From positions 98,839 to 162,838 of the forward strand of contig JAFLEH010000002.1 of NCBI GenBank assembly GCA_017301995.1: a stretch of 64,000 nt of DNA, written 5' to 3'. The notes under the pieces were generated by a model that was given only the letters and a program-made list of their open reading frames with translations, was not told the DNA's origin and ran no database searches. Source of the stretch: Verrucomicrobiota bacterium. Lineage in GTDB: Bacteria > Verrucomicrobiota > Verrucomicrobiia > Verrucomicrobiales > Akkermansiaceae. The translations under genes were made by a program, and so were the position numbers. Below, piece after piece: positions 18,079 to 27,091 of the stretch (the first letter of the stretch is position 1; every line of letters begins with the position of its first letter).

Positions 18079-18666
18079 ATGCGCAGATGGCTGAAAAGGT
18101 GTGTTTTGGGAGGGATTGTTGGCGCTGCTGTTTGGTGTGCGGTGCTTGCGTTCCTGATAAGGGATTTCGGAAGCCGGGACCATGCGGTGAAATCGGATTG
18201 CGCCATTGTGCTCGGGGCGGCGGTGGACGGAAACGCTCCTTCGCCGGTCTTTGAAGAACGGATCCGGCACGCCATCAACCTCTATCAGGCCGGTTTCGCG
18301 GGAAAGCTGGTTTTCACCGGAGGAACGGGCGAGGGACAGTCCCATTCCGAAGGAAGCGTCGCGCGCGCCTATGCCATTCGGCATGGAGTTCCGGCGGGTG
18401 ATATTCTGATAGAAGAAGACTCGCGGACGACGTGCCAGAATCTAACCGAAGCGCGGCGGCTGATGCGCGGAAATGGACTGGTATCGGCGATATTGGTTAG
18501 CGATCCCCTTCACATGAGACGCGCGATGCTGATGGCCGGCAATCTGGGCATCAAGGCCGTTTCGTCGCCCACCCCGACCTCCCGCTACCGCTCCGCCGGA
18601 ACGCGGGCCGTGTTTCTGGCGAGGGAGATCTATTTCCATCACCACTACCTCGTCACCGGCGAATGA
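18079..18666 (+). CDS. YdcF/SanA-like DUF218 membrane protein
   Basis: A 195-residue DUF218 protein with one N-terminal transmembrane helix (VLGGIVGAAVWCAVLAFLI). The domain shows CAIVLGAAVDGNAPSPVFEE, LVFTGGTGEG, EGSVARAYAIRHGVP, EEDSRTTCQNLTEARRLM and ILVSDPLHMRRA, the family signature. Relatives YdcF, SanA and ElyC act in envelope integrity, with unknown chemistry. ATG 18079 is preferred to an upstream TTG. It converges on the M28 peptidase gene, whose stop is 10 bp away. Confidence 0.87.
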   Translation: MRRWLKRCVLGGIVGAAVWCAVLAFLIRDFGSRDHAVKSDCAIVLGAAVDGNAPSPVFEERIRHAINLYQAGFAGKLVFTGGTGEGQSHSEGSVARAYAIRHGVPAGDILIEEDSRTTCQNLTEARRLMRGNGLVSAILVSDPLHMRRAMLMAGNLGIKAVSSPTPTSRYRSAGTRAVFLAREIYFHHHYLVTGE

Positions 18667-18675
18667 GATGAGGGG

Positions 18676-19581
18676 TCAGAGACGGTCGCGGAGGACCCGC
18701 AGGGTCACGCGGATGCTGATGTCCAGGGATTTGGGGTCGATCAGTTCGAGGGAGTCGGCGGAGGTGTGCCACCAGCCGCCGTGGGTGAAATCGCCGATCA
18801 TGTCCACGGTGGGAATGCCCGCCAGATTGAGCGGAAGGTGGTCATCGATGATAGGACCGGGAGCCATCGCGAAGTGCCCGGCGGCGGATTCCGCTTTGGC
18901 GGCGGCCATGACCGCTTCGCGAAGGGTTTCCGGCGTGTCGGAAGGGAGGGCGATTTTCAGGTTCTTGTGACCGATCATGTCCAGCAGGATGCCGAAGGTG
19001 GGTTTCTTATCCTTGGCCCGCCACTCGCTGGCGTAATAGCGGCTGCCGTAGAGGCCGTCGAAGACGGTTAGGTTCTCCCCGAACGCCTCTTCGCCATCGA
19101 AGAACACCAACTCCAGCCGTTTCGCCGAGTCGGGATTCTCCTTGGCCAGGATCGCCGCGATTTCCAGGATCGCGCCGCAGGCCGAGGCCGCGTCGTCGGC
19201 TCCGAGAAACGTTTTGTCTTTGAAGGACTTCGAGTCGATGTGGGCGCAGAGGAGGCCGGTGATCGGGCGCTGCCATGGGTCCTCGCCGCCGGCGAAGCGC
19301 GCGCGGAGGTTTTCGAATTTCACGATGCCGACGCTGGTGGAGCGTTCGAACGGCTGCGCCTGAACCGCCCATCCACATTTTTCCAACTGTTCCTTCACAT
19401 ACCCGCGCACTGCCGCGAGTGCGTCGGACTGGACCGGCCGCGGGCCGTGTGCGAGGATCGCCTTGGTGTGCTCGTAGGCCACGCCGCCGAGTTGCGGACC
19501 GGTTTTTCCCTTCAGCCAGAACCAACCGCCCGCCAGGACGGCGGCGGCCAAAAGAAGGACCAGGATGTGACGGGCGCGCAT
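18676..19581 (-). CDS. M28-family peptidase, glutaminyl-cyclase-like
   Basis: A 301-residue zinc enzyme with an N-terminal membrane anchor or signal (HILVLLLAAAVLAGGWFW). It has the single-zinc layout of glutaminyl-peptide cyclotransferases rather than a broad aminopeptidase: AHIDSKSFKDKTFLGADDAA, FFDGEEAFGENL, YGSRYYASEW, LLDMIGHKNL, IDDHLPLNLAGIPTVDMIGDF and WWHTSADSLELI. The expected reaction is formation of N-terminal pyroglutamate on exported proteins, or peptide hydrolysis. The start at 19581 is the ATG directly before the hydrophobic segment. Confidence 0.8.
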   Translation of the reverse strand: MRARHILVLLLAAAVLAGGWFWLKGKTGPQLGGVAYEHTKAILAHGPRPVQSDALAAVRGYVKEQLEKCGWAVQAQPFERSTSVGIVKFENLRARFAGGEDPWQRPITGLLCAHIDSKSFKDKTFLGADDAASACGAILEIAAILAKENPDSAKRLELVFFDGEEAFGENLTVFDGLYGSRYYASEWRAKDKKPTFGILLDMIGHKNLKIALPSDTPETLREAVMAAAKAESAAGHFAMAPGPIIDDHLPLNLAGIPTVDMIGDFTHGGWWHTSADSLELIDPKSLDISIRVTLRVLRDRL

Positions 19582-19709
19582 GGCCGGAGGTTGCACGGCC
19601 CCGCGCCGGGTGGAAAGCACGGATTTAGGTCGGTTTGCGAAGGATTTTCCTTTCGTCGCCGTATGAACCCGCCTAGCATCACCGCCAAGCGCCAACCCGC
19701 GAAACCACT

Positions 19710-20753
19710 ATGCCACGTCCAGTCACACTGTTTACCGGTCAATGGGCCGACCTGCCCCTTGAACAACTCGCGCCTCTTGCTGCCGAAATGGGCTACGACG
19801 GCCTCGAACTCGCCTGTTGGGGCGATCACTTCGATGTCGATGCCGCCGTTTCCAAGAAATCCTACGTGAAGGAGAAATGGGAACTGCTAAGCGATCACGG
19901 CCTCACCTGTTTCGCCGTTTCCAACCATCTCGTCGGCCAGGCCGTGTGCGACCTGATCGACGAGCGCCACAAGGCGATCCTCCCTCCCGACGTGTGGGGA
20001 AATGGCGAGGCCGAAGGGGTTAGAAAACGCGCCGCCAAGAAAATGATCACCACCGCCAAGGCCGCCCGCGCGTTTTTCAACGCCAAACCCGGCCGCAAGG
20101 GCAAGGACGATTTCCCCGCCGTGGTCAACGGTTTCACCGGTTCCTCCATCTGGCATTCGATCTACGCCTTCCCGCCGACCTCGCAGGAATATTATGAAAA
20201 AGGCTTCAAGGACTTCGCAAAACGCTGGCTGCCGATTCTCGACGCATTCGACAAGGCCGACGTCAACTTCGCGCTCGAAGTCCATCCGACCGAGATCGCC
20301 TTCGACATCGCCTCAGCCAAGCGCGCCATCGAGGCGGTGGGTGGACACAAGCGGTTCGGCTTCAACTACGATCCGTCCCACCTGGGCTATCAGGGGGTGG
20401 ACTATGTGAAATTCATCCGCGAGTTCGCCTGCCGGATCTATCATGTCCACATGAAGGATGTGTGGTGGAGCCACGGCGACGGCACGGTGGGCGTGTTCGG
20501 CGGCCACACCAACTTCGGCGACGCCCGCCGGTTCTGGGACTTCCGCTCGCTCGGCCATGGTGACATCGAGTTCGAAGACATCATCGTCGCGCTCAACGAC
20601 ACCGGCTACCGCGGCCCGCTCTCGGTCGAATGGGAAGACATCCGGATGGACCGCGTTCACGGCGCCTCGGAAGCCGCCTCGTTCGTCCGCAACGTCGATT
20701 TCCCGTCCAGCCAGATCGCCTTCGACGCCGCTTTCGACAAAGCGAAGCAATAG
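19710..20753 (+). CDS. sugar phosphate isomerase/epimerase family TIM barrel
   Basis: A 347-residue xylose-isomerase-like TIM barrel (AP_endonuc_2). Metal-ligand strands are visible: [15 protein letters not shown] (Glu), [15 protein letters not shown] (Asp-His), [13 protein letters not shown] (His), and [13 protein letters not shown] (final Glu). Enzymes of this size in Verrucomicrobia isomerise or epimerise sugars or inositols, but the substrate cannot be read from sequence. It is divergent from the M28 gene, with 128 bp between the starts. Confidence 0.87.
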   Translation: MPRPVTLFTGQWADLPLEQLAPLAAEMGYDGLELACWGDHFDVDAAVSKKSYVKEKWELLSDHGLTCFAVSNHLVGQAVCDLIDERHKAILPPDVWGNGEAEGVRKRAAKKMITTAKAARAFFNAKPGRKGKDDFPAVVNGFTGSSIWHSIYAFPPTSQEYYEKGFKDFAKRWLPILDAFDKADVNFALEVHPTEIAFDIASAKRAIEAVGGHKRFGFNYDPSHLGYQGVDYVKFIREFACRIYHVHMKDVWWSHGDGTVGVFGGHTNFGDARRFWDFRSLGHGDIEFEDIIVALNDTGYRGPLSVEWEDIRMDRVHGASEAASFVRNVDFPSSQIAFDAAFDKAKQ

Positions 20754-20991
20754 GGCGCGGAAATCCGAAATCCGAAATCGGCCATTGATTGGCACGAGGG
20801 CGCGGTATAGTCGTGATCTAACACACCGACGGCCGGCACGGGGATGGCATGGGCCGGAGGATGGGATTCCAGGCCACCACCAGACACCGCGAACTTTGCG
20901 CGGCGGGGATGAGCTGCTTGCCGGCCATCATTTGGTAGAGTGGCGGGTGGCGCGTGGGTATGGCGGCCCGTGCTGAGCCTCGCCTCACGAT

Positions 20992-21387
20992 TCACAACGG
21001 ATTCTCGGCAATCCCGGATGACCACGGTTGTTTGCAAAGTTTTCCATCCAAGGTCGCAAGTTTGCGGCTGTGGCTGGCGGCCAATCGCACCAAGTGGGCG
21101 TCGGTCACATCTTTGCTGGCGGCAAGCGTGGGCAGCGAATCCGCTTGCGTGGTGTCAGCCAGAAAATGATGCGACTACAATTGAAGGATGGCGGCGAGAG
21201 CCGTCCTGGCATCCGCGAACGAAGCGCCGTAGGCAGGGCTCATGCTCACCCGTAGGAATCCCATCTGGGTGATCGGAACAGTGGCAAACGAGGAGACCGA
21301 GTTCAGCCAGCGATTGGCGCGGCCGTGATCCGCGTGTCCGGACCAGGCACACGCAAGCAGAAAGTTCACATCCAGAAGGTGGCTCAC
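20992..21387 (-). pseudogene. VapC-like PIN toxin interrupted by an amber codon
   Basis: The first 70 residues (MSHLLDVNFLLACAWSGH...) start a PIN domain with the catalytic Asp of LLDVN. A TAG at 21175-21177 then ends the frame. Reading past it in the same frame gives HHFLADTTQADSLP, then SKDVTDAHLVRLAASH and KLATLDGKL, exactly the C-terminal half of VapC toxins with its acidic residues, ending in TGA at 20992-20994. The toxin is thus whole apart from one nonsense codon. GTG at 21387 starts it, overlapping the antitoxin stop by four bases. As read, toxin activity would be lost. Confidence 0.85.
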
Positions 21388-21635
21388 GGGAGTTCCTCCA
21401 GAATGGCTTTGACTCGCTCCGGGGTCATCGGCGGCGCACCCGGCGGCGCCACGAGGACGGGTCGGCCGAACTTTCCTTTTTCAAGCCTTGCGCGTCGCGG
21501 TGGGTCGCGCTGCAGGATGAGTTTCCCTCCTTCAACGGCAAACGAAACCTTGTCGCCCGGCTCAAGATGGAGGGCTTTGCGGTACCGATTGGGAATGATC
21601 AGCTGACCATTGGTGGAAAGCGTCGCAGTGCTCAC
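21384..21635 (-). CDS. vapB: VapB-type AbrB/SpoVT antitoxin
   Basis: An 83-residue antitoxin with an N-terminal SpoVT/AbrB swapped-hairpin DNA-binding domain (STATLSTNGQLIIPNRYRKALHLEPGDKV split over its strands) and a C-terminal toxin-binding tail (PPMTPERVKAILEELP). I start it at GTG 21635; the open frame before it is not family-like. It overlaps the broken vapC by four bases (GTGA). VapB normally represses its own operon and neutralises VapC. Here it is intact while the toxin is not. Confidence 0.87.
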   Translation of the reverse strand: MSTATLSTNGQLIIPNRYRKALHLEPGDKVSFAVEGGKLILQRDPPRRARLEKGKFGRPVLVAPPGAPPMTPERVKAILEELP

Positions 21636-21780
21636 GGAGAAACCCTTAGCCGGGTTGCGGCTGGGTGTCAAGCATGGTCCCCTTTCTTCGCCCCAACCTT
21701 CCACCCCGAAGGAGTCCGCCGCCCTGCTCGGGCCCCTTCCTCCTTCTCGATGTCGGCAAACAAGCGCCGCCAGACAGCGC

Positions 21781-24462
21781 TCAAACCAACATCTTTTCGA
21801 TATCCGCCCACTTCTTGTCCGTCGCCATCACGAAGCGGCACTTGCCGTCGCTCAGTTCCGCCCATAACTCGCCCATATCGCGGTCCAGTTTGGCGGACTG
21901 ATAGAGGTTGGCACCCTTGTATTCCACCACCAGAATCGTCCCGTCGGGCAGGCGGCAGACGAAGTCCGGATAGAAGCGTCCCTCGGCGGTCTGGAGGAAG
22001 AACGAGCTGCACGGTTTCCTAACCAGATTCCTGACCCAGAACTCGATCCGCCCCTTCGCCGCCCACTTTTCCAACTCGCAGGCGCAGAGATATTCCTCCT
22101 TCGAATCGAAATCCCCGATCCGCGGATAGTAGTGATGCCGGAAGTCCGCCTCGCCGAAACGGCCGTCGTAATCCCGATCCGGCGCGTAGTTGTCCGGGTG
22201 AAACTCGAACGCGTGACTGCCGTCCACCCGGACGATCCCGGCGCGGTCGTCGCCGAACAGCGTCTGCTGATAGGCTTGGCGGACCGCCGTCTTGCGCAGG
22301 GCCTTGATCTGCGCCTCGATCAGTTGCCGGATGACGAATTTCTGCCGGTTCGCCCGCGCGAGATCGAACCCGTTCCGCTGGAGCAGTCCGCCGAGCCATG
22401 AGGCAACGAAGGCGTTCTTGCTGGCATGGGTGGTGTAGGGGTCCGGCAGGTTTCGGCAGATCCACGCCGCCAGCCGCGCTTCGGTCCAATGCTCCGGACG
22501 ATAGGCGAGACCCAGGTCGCGCTGGAGTTCGCTCATGAAACCGACCTTCACCCTGCCTTCCTCGATGTCGATGGTCCCTCCGTCTCTAACGGTGTTGGCG
22601 AGGTCCAGGTGTCTCAGCGCGTCCTCATCGGGCGCCGCATGGCCGGCGGGCAAGTCCCACGGATAGTCCAGCACCTCGGGATCGTCGAAAAGCACCAACT
22701 CGCCATGCACCATCACTGTCAGTTGCGGCACGCGGAAATCGAGGCCGCGCTCGGACGGAGTTTGGAAAATCGTCACCGCTTCCGTCCGGCTGGCCTCGCC
22801 GGCCCGCGCGATGAGTTCCTTCGAGGTCTCCCAAATCACGGTGCTCTTGAGCGATTCGGTTTCCTCGGCGGTGAGCGGGCCGGAAATCGTCAGCGTGCTT
22901 TTCTTCGGGTCCCAGGCGATTTTCGCCTTGGTGGTCTTCGGCAGTTCCCTGAGGTCCGGCTTTTCCGGCAGGTTCACCGCCACCGGCGCGATAGCCACGC
23001 GCCCCGATCCGAGATCCAGTTTCCGCTGTTCCGCGCGACCGGCGGCGACGAATGAAGCGGCTTCCCGTGCCTCGAAACCCGCGCCTTCCACCAGCCGGTC
23101 CCGCAAGGCGTTCGCCGTGCTGCTGAAATCATCCGACACCACATAGGCATAGCAGCGGTTTAGCGCGGGCGTCGCCCGTTTCGCCGCTTGCGGCTGGCGC
23201 AGGATCCGGCCTAGCAACTGCTCCACCGCGGTGGAGCTTTTCACGCCCGCCATGCTGACGAGGATATAGGCGCTGGCGCAGTCCCAGCCTTCCGCCAGCG
23301 CCTGCTGGGTGAGGACGAAACGCGCCGGACACTTGGACGAAAGGATGCCGCCCTGGTATTCCTGATCCAGCTTTTCCAGCCCGCGCTCCTCGCCGGTGGC
23401 GATGACGATTTCCTCCTCCGGAATGCGATGGTTTTCCATCAACTCCTTCTTCACCGCCGCCACATCCAGTGTCTCCACTCCCGCCCGACGCGGCTGCGCC
23501 TGGATCAGCACCAGCGGACGCAGATAGGGCGCGCCGGCCTGGTGTTCGCGCCGCGCGGCCTCGTGCAGTTGCTCCCGGCAGTCGATGGCCGTGGCGAGGC
23601 ATTTCTGCCAATCCGGGATGGTTTCCAGTTGGATCGGCAGCTTGATCATGTCCTCCGCCTTAAGCTCGGCGGCGGACACGCTGTGCAGCACATTGCTCGG
23701 CGTGGTGGTGGTGTCCGGCGTGGCGGTGAGTTCGAGGATGCCGCTCGGGCGGAAACGCGCCAGGGTGTCGAAGGACAGCGGCGTCCGGCTGTTGTGCGCC
23801 TCGTCCACGATGACGAACGGCCGCCGCAGCCGCAGCACATTGGCAAAGGAATACGGCAGCACCGCCGGACCGTCGCCGCCATTCTCGGTGAGCAGATTCG
23901 CCCGCTGCGCCTCGTCCAGCCCGTCGAAGTGGTGCTGCAGCGCCCCGCTGCTTTCATAGACTTTCAGCCCCTCCGTGTCCTCGCGGCGGAAGGCCTGCAC
24001 CGTGGCCACGATCACCACGGTGGAGGTGTCCAGCGTGGCCCGCGTGAGCGACCGCGCCTCGGCCAGATCGATCACGGTGATCGGACCGGCCAGCCGGAGG
24101 TCTTGGTGGTAGGGATGCTCGCGGTTCCTGAGCGCCTTGTAGGTTTGCTCGCGGATGGCGTTCGAGGGCACCAGCCAGAGAATCACGCTGTGCTCGGTGC
24201 GCAGCAGCTTGGAGTTCACCAATGCCACCGCGCGGGCGGCGAGGCGGGTCTTGCCGCCGCCGGTCGGCACGCGCAGGCAGAAATACGGCATGTCCGCCGG
24301 AAACCCGGCGATCGGCCGGTAGGGCGAGCCCTCGCCCCACAGGTCGCGCGTCGTTTGATAGAACGCCGCGTCCGGATCGCCCGCCGCGTGGCAGGCGTTG
24401 AAATAGCCGTCCACGCTCGCGAGCACGGACTCCTGATAGAGCTTGGGGATCAGCGGTTCCAT
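21781..24462 (-). CDS. res: type III restriction endonuclease subunit Res
   Basis: An 893-residue SF2 helicase-nuclease. Motif I is RVPTGGGKTRLAAR (near residue 67), the DEAH box is FVIVDEAHNSRT, motif III is LELTATPD, and motif VI is EQLLGRILRQP. The C-terminal PD-(D/E)xK nuclease reads FYPDFVCRLPDG...VVEYKG near residue 840. With Mod it would translocate or slide on DNA and cut near two unmodified head-to-head sites. The Res ATG lies 4 bp after the mod stop, so translation is coupled. Length and all motifs look complete, so the system should be active. Confidence 0.93.
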   Translation of the reverse strand: MEPLIPKLYQESVLASVDGYFNACHAAGDPDAAFYQTTRDLWGEGSPYRPIAGFPADMPYFCLRVPTGGGKTRLAARAVALVNSKLLRTEHSVILWLVPSNAIREQTYKALRNREHPYHQDLRLAGPITVIDLAEARSLTRATLDTSTVVIVATVQAFRREDTEGLKVYESSGALQHHFDGLDEAQRANLLTENGGDGPAVLPYSFANVLRLRRPFVIVDEAHNSRTPLSFDTLARFRPSGILELTATPDTTTTPSNVLHSVSAAELKAEDMIKLPIQLETIPDWQKCLATAIDCREQLHEAARREHQAGAPYLRPLVLIQAQPRRAGVETLDVAAVKKELMENHRIPEEEIVIATGEERGLEKLDQEYQGGILSSKCPARFVLTQQALAEGWDCASAYILVSMAGVKSSTAVEQLLGRILRQPQAAKRATPALNRCYAYVVSDDFSSTANALRDRLVEGAGFEAREAASFVAAGRAEQRKLDLGSGRVAIAPVAVNLPEKPDLRELPKTTKAKIAWDPKKSTLTISGPLTAEETESLKSTVIWETSKELIARAGEASRTEAVTIFQTPSERGLDFRVPQLTVMVHGELVLFDDPEVLDYPWDLPAGHAAPDEDALRHLDLANTVRDGGTIDIEEGRVKVGFMSELQRDLGLAYRPEHWTEARLAAWICRNLPDPYTTHASKNAFVASWLGGLLQRNGFDLARANRQKFVIRQLIEAQIKALRKTAVRQAYQQTLFGDDRAGIVRVDGSHAFEFHPDNYAPDRDYDGRFGEADFRHHYYPRIGDFDSKEEYLCACELEKWAAKGRIEFWVRNLVRKPCSSFFLQTAEGRFYPDFVCRLPDGTILVVEYKGANLYQSAKLDRDMGELWAELSDGKCRFVMATDKKWADIEKMLV

Positions 24463-24466
24463 GGCT

Positions 24467-26221
24467 TCAGAAATCGAGCGCGTAAGGGGTTTGCTTGAAC
24501 ACGATCCGCTCCCGCTGGAGGCGCGGCGCGCCCAAGCGGCTGGCCGCTGCGTAGATCACCTTGGGGCCGTTGTGCGGCGGCAGCAGCGCCAGCACCGGAG
24601 CCGTCAGCACATTGCCGCCGTCCGCGGACTTGTCCTTGAGAATGCCATTGTAGAGCAGATAGACCGCCACGCCCTCGTGAACTCCCAGCAGCGGGCTGTT
24701 GGCCTTGCCGGTGAAGCCCGTGCCCGTCTCCGCGAACCACACGAACTCCGCCAACTGCGCGAAACGCACATCCTCCCGCACCGCGCCCGTGGCATCGAAC
24801 AAGGGCTCTTTGCTCAAGCGGCAGTATTGGAAACCACCGCCCAAGCCCTCCACCGCCTCGCCCTTGGCATTCGTGTAACCGCCCGCCACCCGCCGCACCC
24901 GCTCCGCCGTGATGTCCCGGCAAATCCCCGGCTCCATCTCCACCAGAATGAACTTGCGGTTTCCGCCGTCCGCCGCGTTCTGCTTGAGGACGGCATGCGC
25001 GGTGGTGCCGGAACCGGCGAAGGAGTCGAGGATGATCGAGTCTGTGTCGGTAGCGATTTGAAGAAAACGCTCGATCAGCCGCGATGGCTTGGGTGTTCCG
25101 AATTCACTCTCGCCACCAAATAGCTCGTAAATCTCCTTTTTGGCTTCGTCTGTGTGGCCGGAATCAGAGTGCGGCCACCATGTGTTAGGCACAATGGCAG
25201 GTGCCTCACTCAAGAACATTTTGTAAGACGGAGCGCCATCTTGGTTCTTGCCGAAATAGGACAGCCCCCTCGCCACAATATCGCTCCACTGGTCCTCAGT
25301 TCGTGACCAACATCTCCCGGTTGGTGGATAACGGACCTTTCCTGTTGGAGTCTTTATGGCATAGGAAAGATTCTCTCTGACATTTGGAGCATCCCACGGA
25401 ATGGCTCGCCATGGTCCCCTAGGATCATTGTCAGGATTCTTGTATTGCCCGGTCTGTTCCTCAGTCCTTGGCAATCGATTGCGAATACCACGCCAGTGGT
25501 CGGGATTGGTAGCATAGACCAAAATGTGATTGTGAGATAGTGAGAAGCTAGCATCGTTTGATCTCGAGTAGCGGGCCTGCCAGGCGATCTGCGTGACAAA
25601 ACAACGCCTTCCAAAAATCTCATCCATCAACATTCGCAGGCTCGCGACCTCATTGTCATCGATACAAACCCAAATCGAACCATCGTCATTCAAAAACTGT
25701 TTCAGCAGCACCAGCCGCGGATACATCATGCAGAGCCACTTGTCGTGGCGGGAGAGGTCTTCGGCCTCCTTGCCGACGGTTTGGCCGAGCCAGCGGAGGA
25801 TTTCCGGGGCGTTGACATTGTCGTTATAGACCCAGCCCTCGTTGCCGGTGTTGTAGGGCGGATCGATGCAGATGCACTTCACCTTCCCGGCGTAGCGCGG
25901 GAGCAGTGCCTTGAGCGCGTGGAGGTTGTCGCCTTCCACGATCAGATTGCCCGAGTCCGGGCTGCCGTGGGAAAGCTTCCGGTCCACCTCCAACAGCCGG
26001 AACGGCACCTCCTTGTGATGCCGTACCACCGCGTCCTTCCCGATCCAGTTCAGCGTGGGCACGGCAGCGCTGGTTTCGGGGTTTGCGACAGCACGCGCCA
26101 AGACCGCTCGCGGACGGAGCGGCTCGAAATCGCCGCACAAAATGCGGCGGACGGGTTGTGGCAGGCGGAAGGTTGCATAATGGCGCGTCCTTCCGGTGGA
26201 CGGGGAGTGATAAAGTCGCAC
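24467..26221 (-). CDS. mod: type III DNA methyltransferase subunit Mod
   Basis: A 584-residue adenine-N6 methyltransferase. The catalytic motif IV is CIDPPYNTGNEGW (near residue 120) and the AdoMet motif FAGSGTTAHAV comes later (near 405), the beta-class order of type III Mod proteins. The target recognition region lies between (about residues 180-380) and is clearly lower in GC than the flanks. The start is uncertain: GTG 26221 gives 53 extra N-terminal residues, while GTG 26062 starts next to PTLNWIGKDAVVRHH, the usual beginning in relatives. It is co-transcribed with res. Confidence 0.92.
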   Translation of the reverse strand: MRLYHSPSTGRTRHYATFRLPQPVRRILCGDFEPLRPRAVLARAVANPETSAAVPTLNWIGKDAVVRHHKEVPFRLLEVDRKLSHGSPDSGNLIVEGDNLHALKALLPRYAGKVKCICIDPPYNTGNEGWVYNDNVNAPEILRWLGQTVGKEAEDLSRHDKWLCMMYPRLVLLKQFLNDDGSIWVCIDDNEVASLRMLMDEIFGRRCFVTQIAWQARYSRSNDASFSLSHNHILVYATNPDHWRGIRNRLPRTEEQTGQYKNPDNDPRGPWRAIPWDAPNVRENLSYAIKTPTGKVRYPPTGRCWSRTEDQWSDIVARGLSYFGKNQDGAPSYKMFLSEAPAIVPNTWWPHSDSGHTDEAKKEIYELFGGESEFGTPKPSRLIERFLQIATDTDSIILDSFAGSGTTAHAVLKQNAADGGNRKFILVEMEPGICRDITAERVRRVAGGYTNAKGEAVEGLGGGFQYCRLSKEPLFDATGAVREDVRFAQLAEFVWFAETGTGFTGKANSPLLGVHEGVAVYLLYNGILKDKSADGGNVLTAPVLALLPPHNGPKVIYAAASRLGAPRLQRERIVFKQTPYALDF

Positions 26222-26441
26222 GAAGTCGACCGCAACGGCCTTTAGCCGTTCCCCGGAGGAAACGACCTGGACATGCGCCGCCGCCTCCCCGGCCTTTTGG
26301 GTCGGTTTGGCGGCAATGTTGCGGTCATTGCCAACCGCTTCGTGTGAGGTTTATCAGGCCCCATCCGCCGAAGCGGACGCGGTGATTCAAGCCATCCCCG
26401 GGCAACTCGGCAAGGGCAAAGGCTGAGAAAGTCCGAAAACC

Positions 26442-26813
26442 TCAGGCCGGCAGGCATTTGGACACCTTCTGCCGCGAGTCTATGAAGGCCAAGATTGCGT
26501 CCGGTGAGAACGCCTGCGAGAACCTTTCAGTGGCAGCGGTGGCCAAGTCGTTGAAGCCCATGCGCATGTCGCATGGTTCCACGGCCAGACAGATCATGAG
26601 GGTGAGGGCAGAACTGCCGAGACCGATCACGGGCGGCCTCCTTACCCCCGTGCCGGAACCAGTTCGAGCAGATCGGCGAGGATGGCGACAGCCGCCCGGT
26701 CGGCGAGCAGGAGGCGCAAGCCCTCCGCTTCGATGATCAGGCAGGCAGCCGCCGCGCGGGGCGGCTGCGCCAGGGTGTTCTCAATATCCACGAACCGCGC
26801 CTGGGCGGCTCGT
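26442..26813 (-). mobile_element. IS66-family remnant (tnpA 3' end plus tnpB 5' part)
   Basis: Two decayed pieces lie in IS66 order. At 26642-26813 (minus) an open segment reads ARFVDIENTLAQPP...LLLADRAAVAILADLLELV and stops, like the C-terminus of the IS66 accessory OrfA. At 26442-26630 a 62-residue frame starts MIGLGSSALTLMICLAVEPCDMRMGFNDLA, the diagnostic TnpB start, then degenerates (AFIDSRQKVSK where relatives read FxNRRRxRxK). No TnpC is present. The 220 bp between this and mod show no gene. Confidence 0.65.
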
Positions 26814-26823
26814 CAGGCTGATC

Positions 26824-26976
26824 CTAGTGCATCTTTCTCGTAATAACTGTGCATTTGGATTTATGCGCATTAAATCCGTCATCACCAGAAACTGTCGCAG
26901 ACACCGTGCCGAATCAGCCACTAGGCGCATCCGTAGCTAGATCAAATGCACACTAACTTCCGAATCGATGCACTAG
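26824..26976. repeat. nested symmetrical inverted repeat
   Basis: Outer boxes CTAGTGCATC (26824-26833) and its complement (26967-26976), with inner boxes TGTGCATTTG (26848-26857) and its complement (26943-26952). The gap between outer and inner box is 14 bp on both sides. The interior is AT-rich and gene-free. It may be a small non-autonomous element or a protein-binding site. It lies between the IS66 remnant and the end of the STAND gene. Confidence 0.6.
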
Positions 26977-27091
26977 CTTGCTGGGTGGTGAGGCGTCGGG
27001 CGTCCTGCCAGCCTAGCAGCCCGCCACTGCTTGGCTAGGGGCTCAATTTTGAGACGATTAGGAAATATGCGGCCTCTCCCAATACACAAGA

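Noticed and set aside
21175..21177. Pyrrolysine or programmed readthrough at the vapC amber codon
   Set aside because: No evidence in the window for the needed tRNA or enzymes; a plain nonsense change is simpler.
23428..24498. Long open frame antisense to res
   Set aside because: Composition is Arg/His/Gln-rich and has no family pattern, while the minus strand carries complete helicase motifs.
26824..26976. Integron attC site
   Set aside because: Boxes are symmetrical, but no GTTRRRY/RYYYAAC core pair is in place and no integrase is seen.
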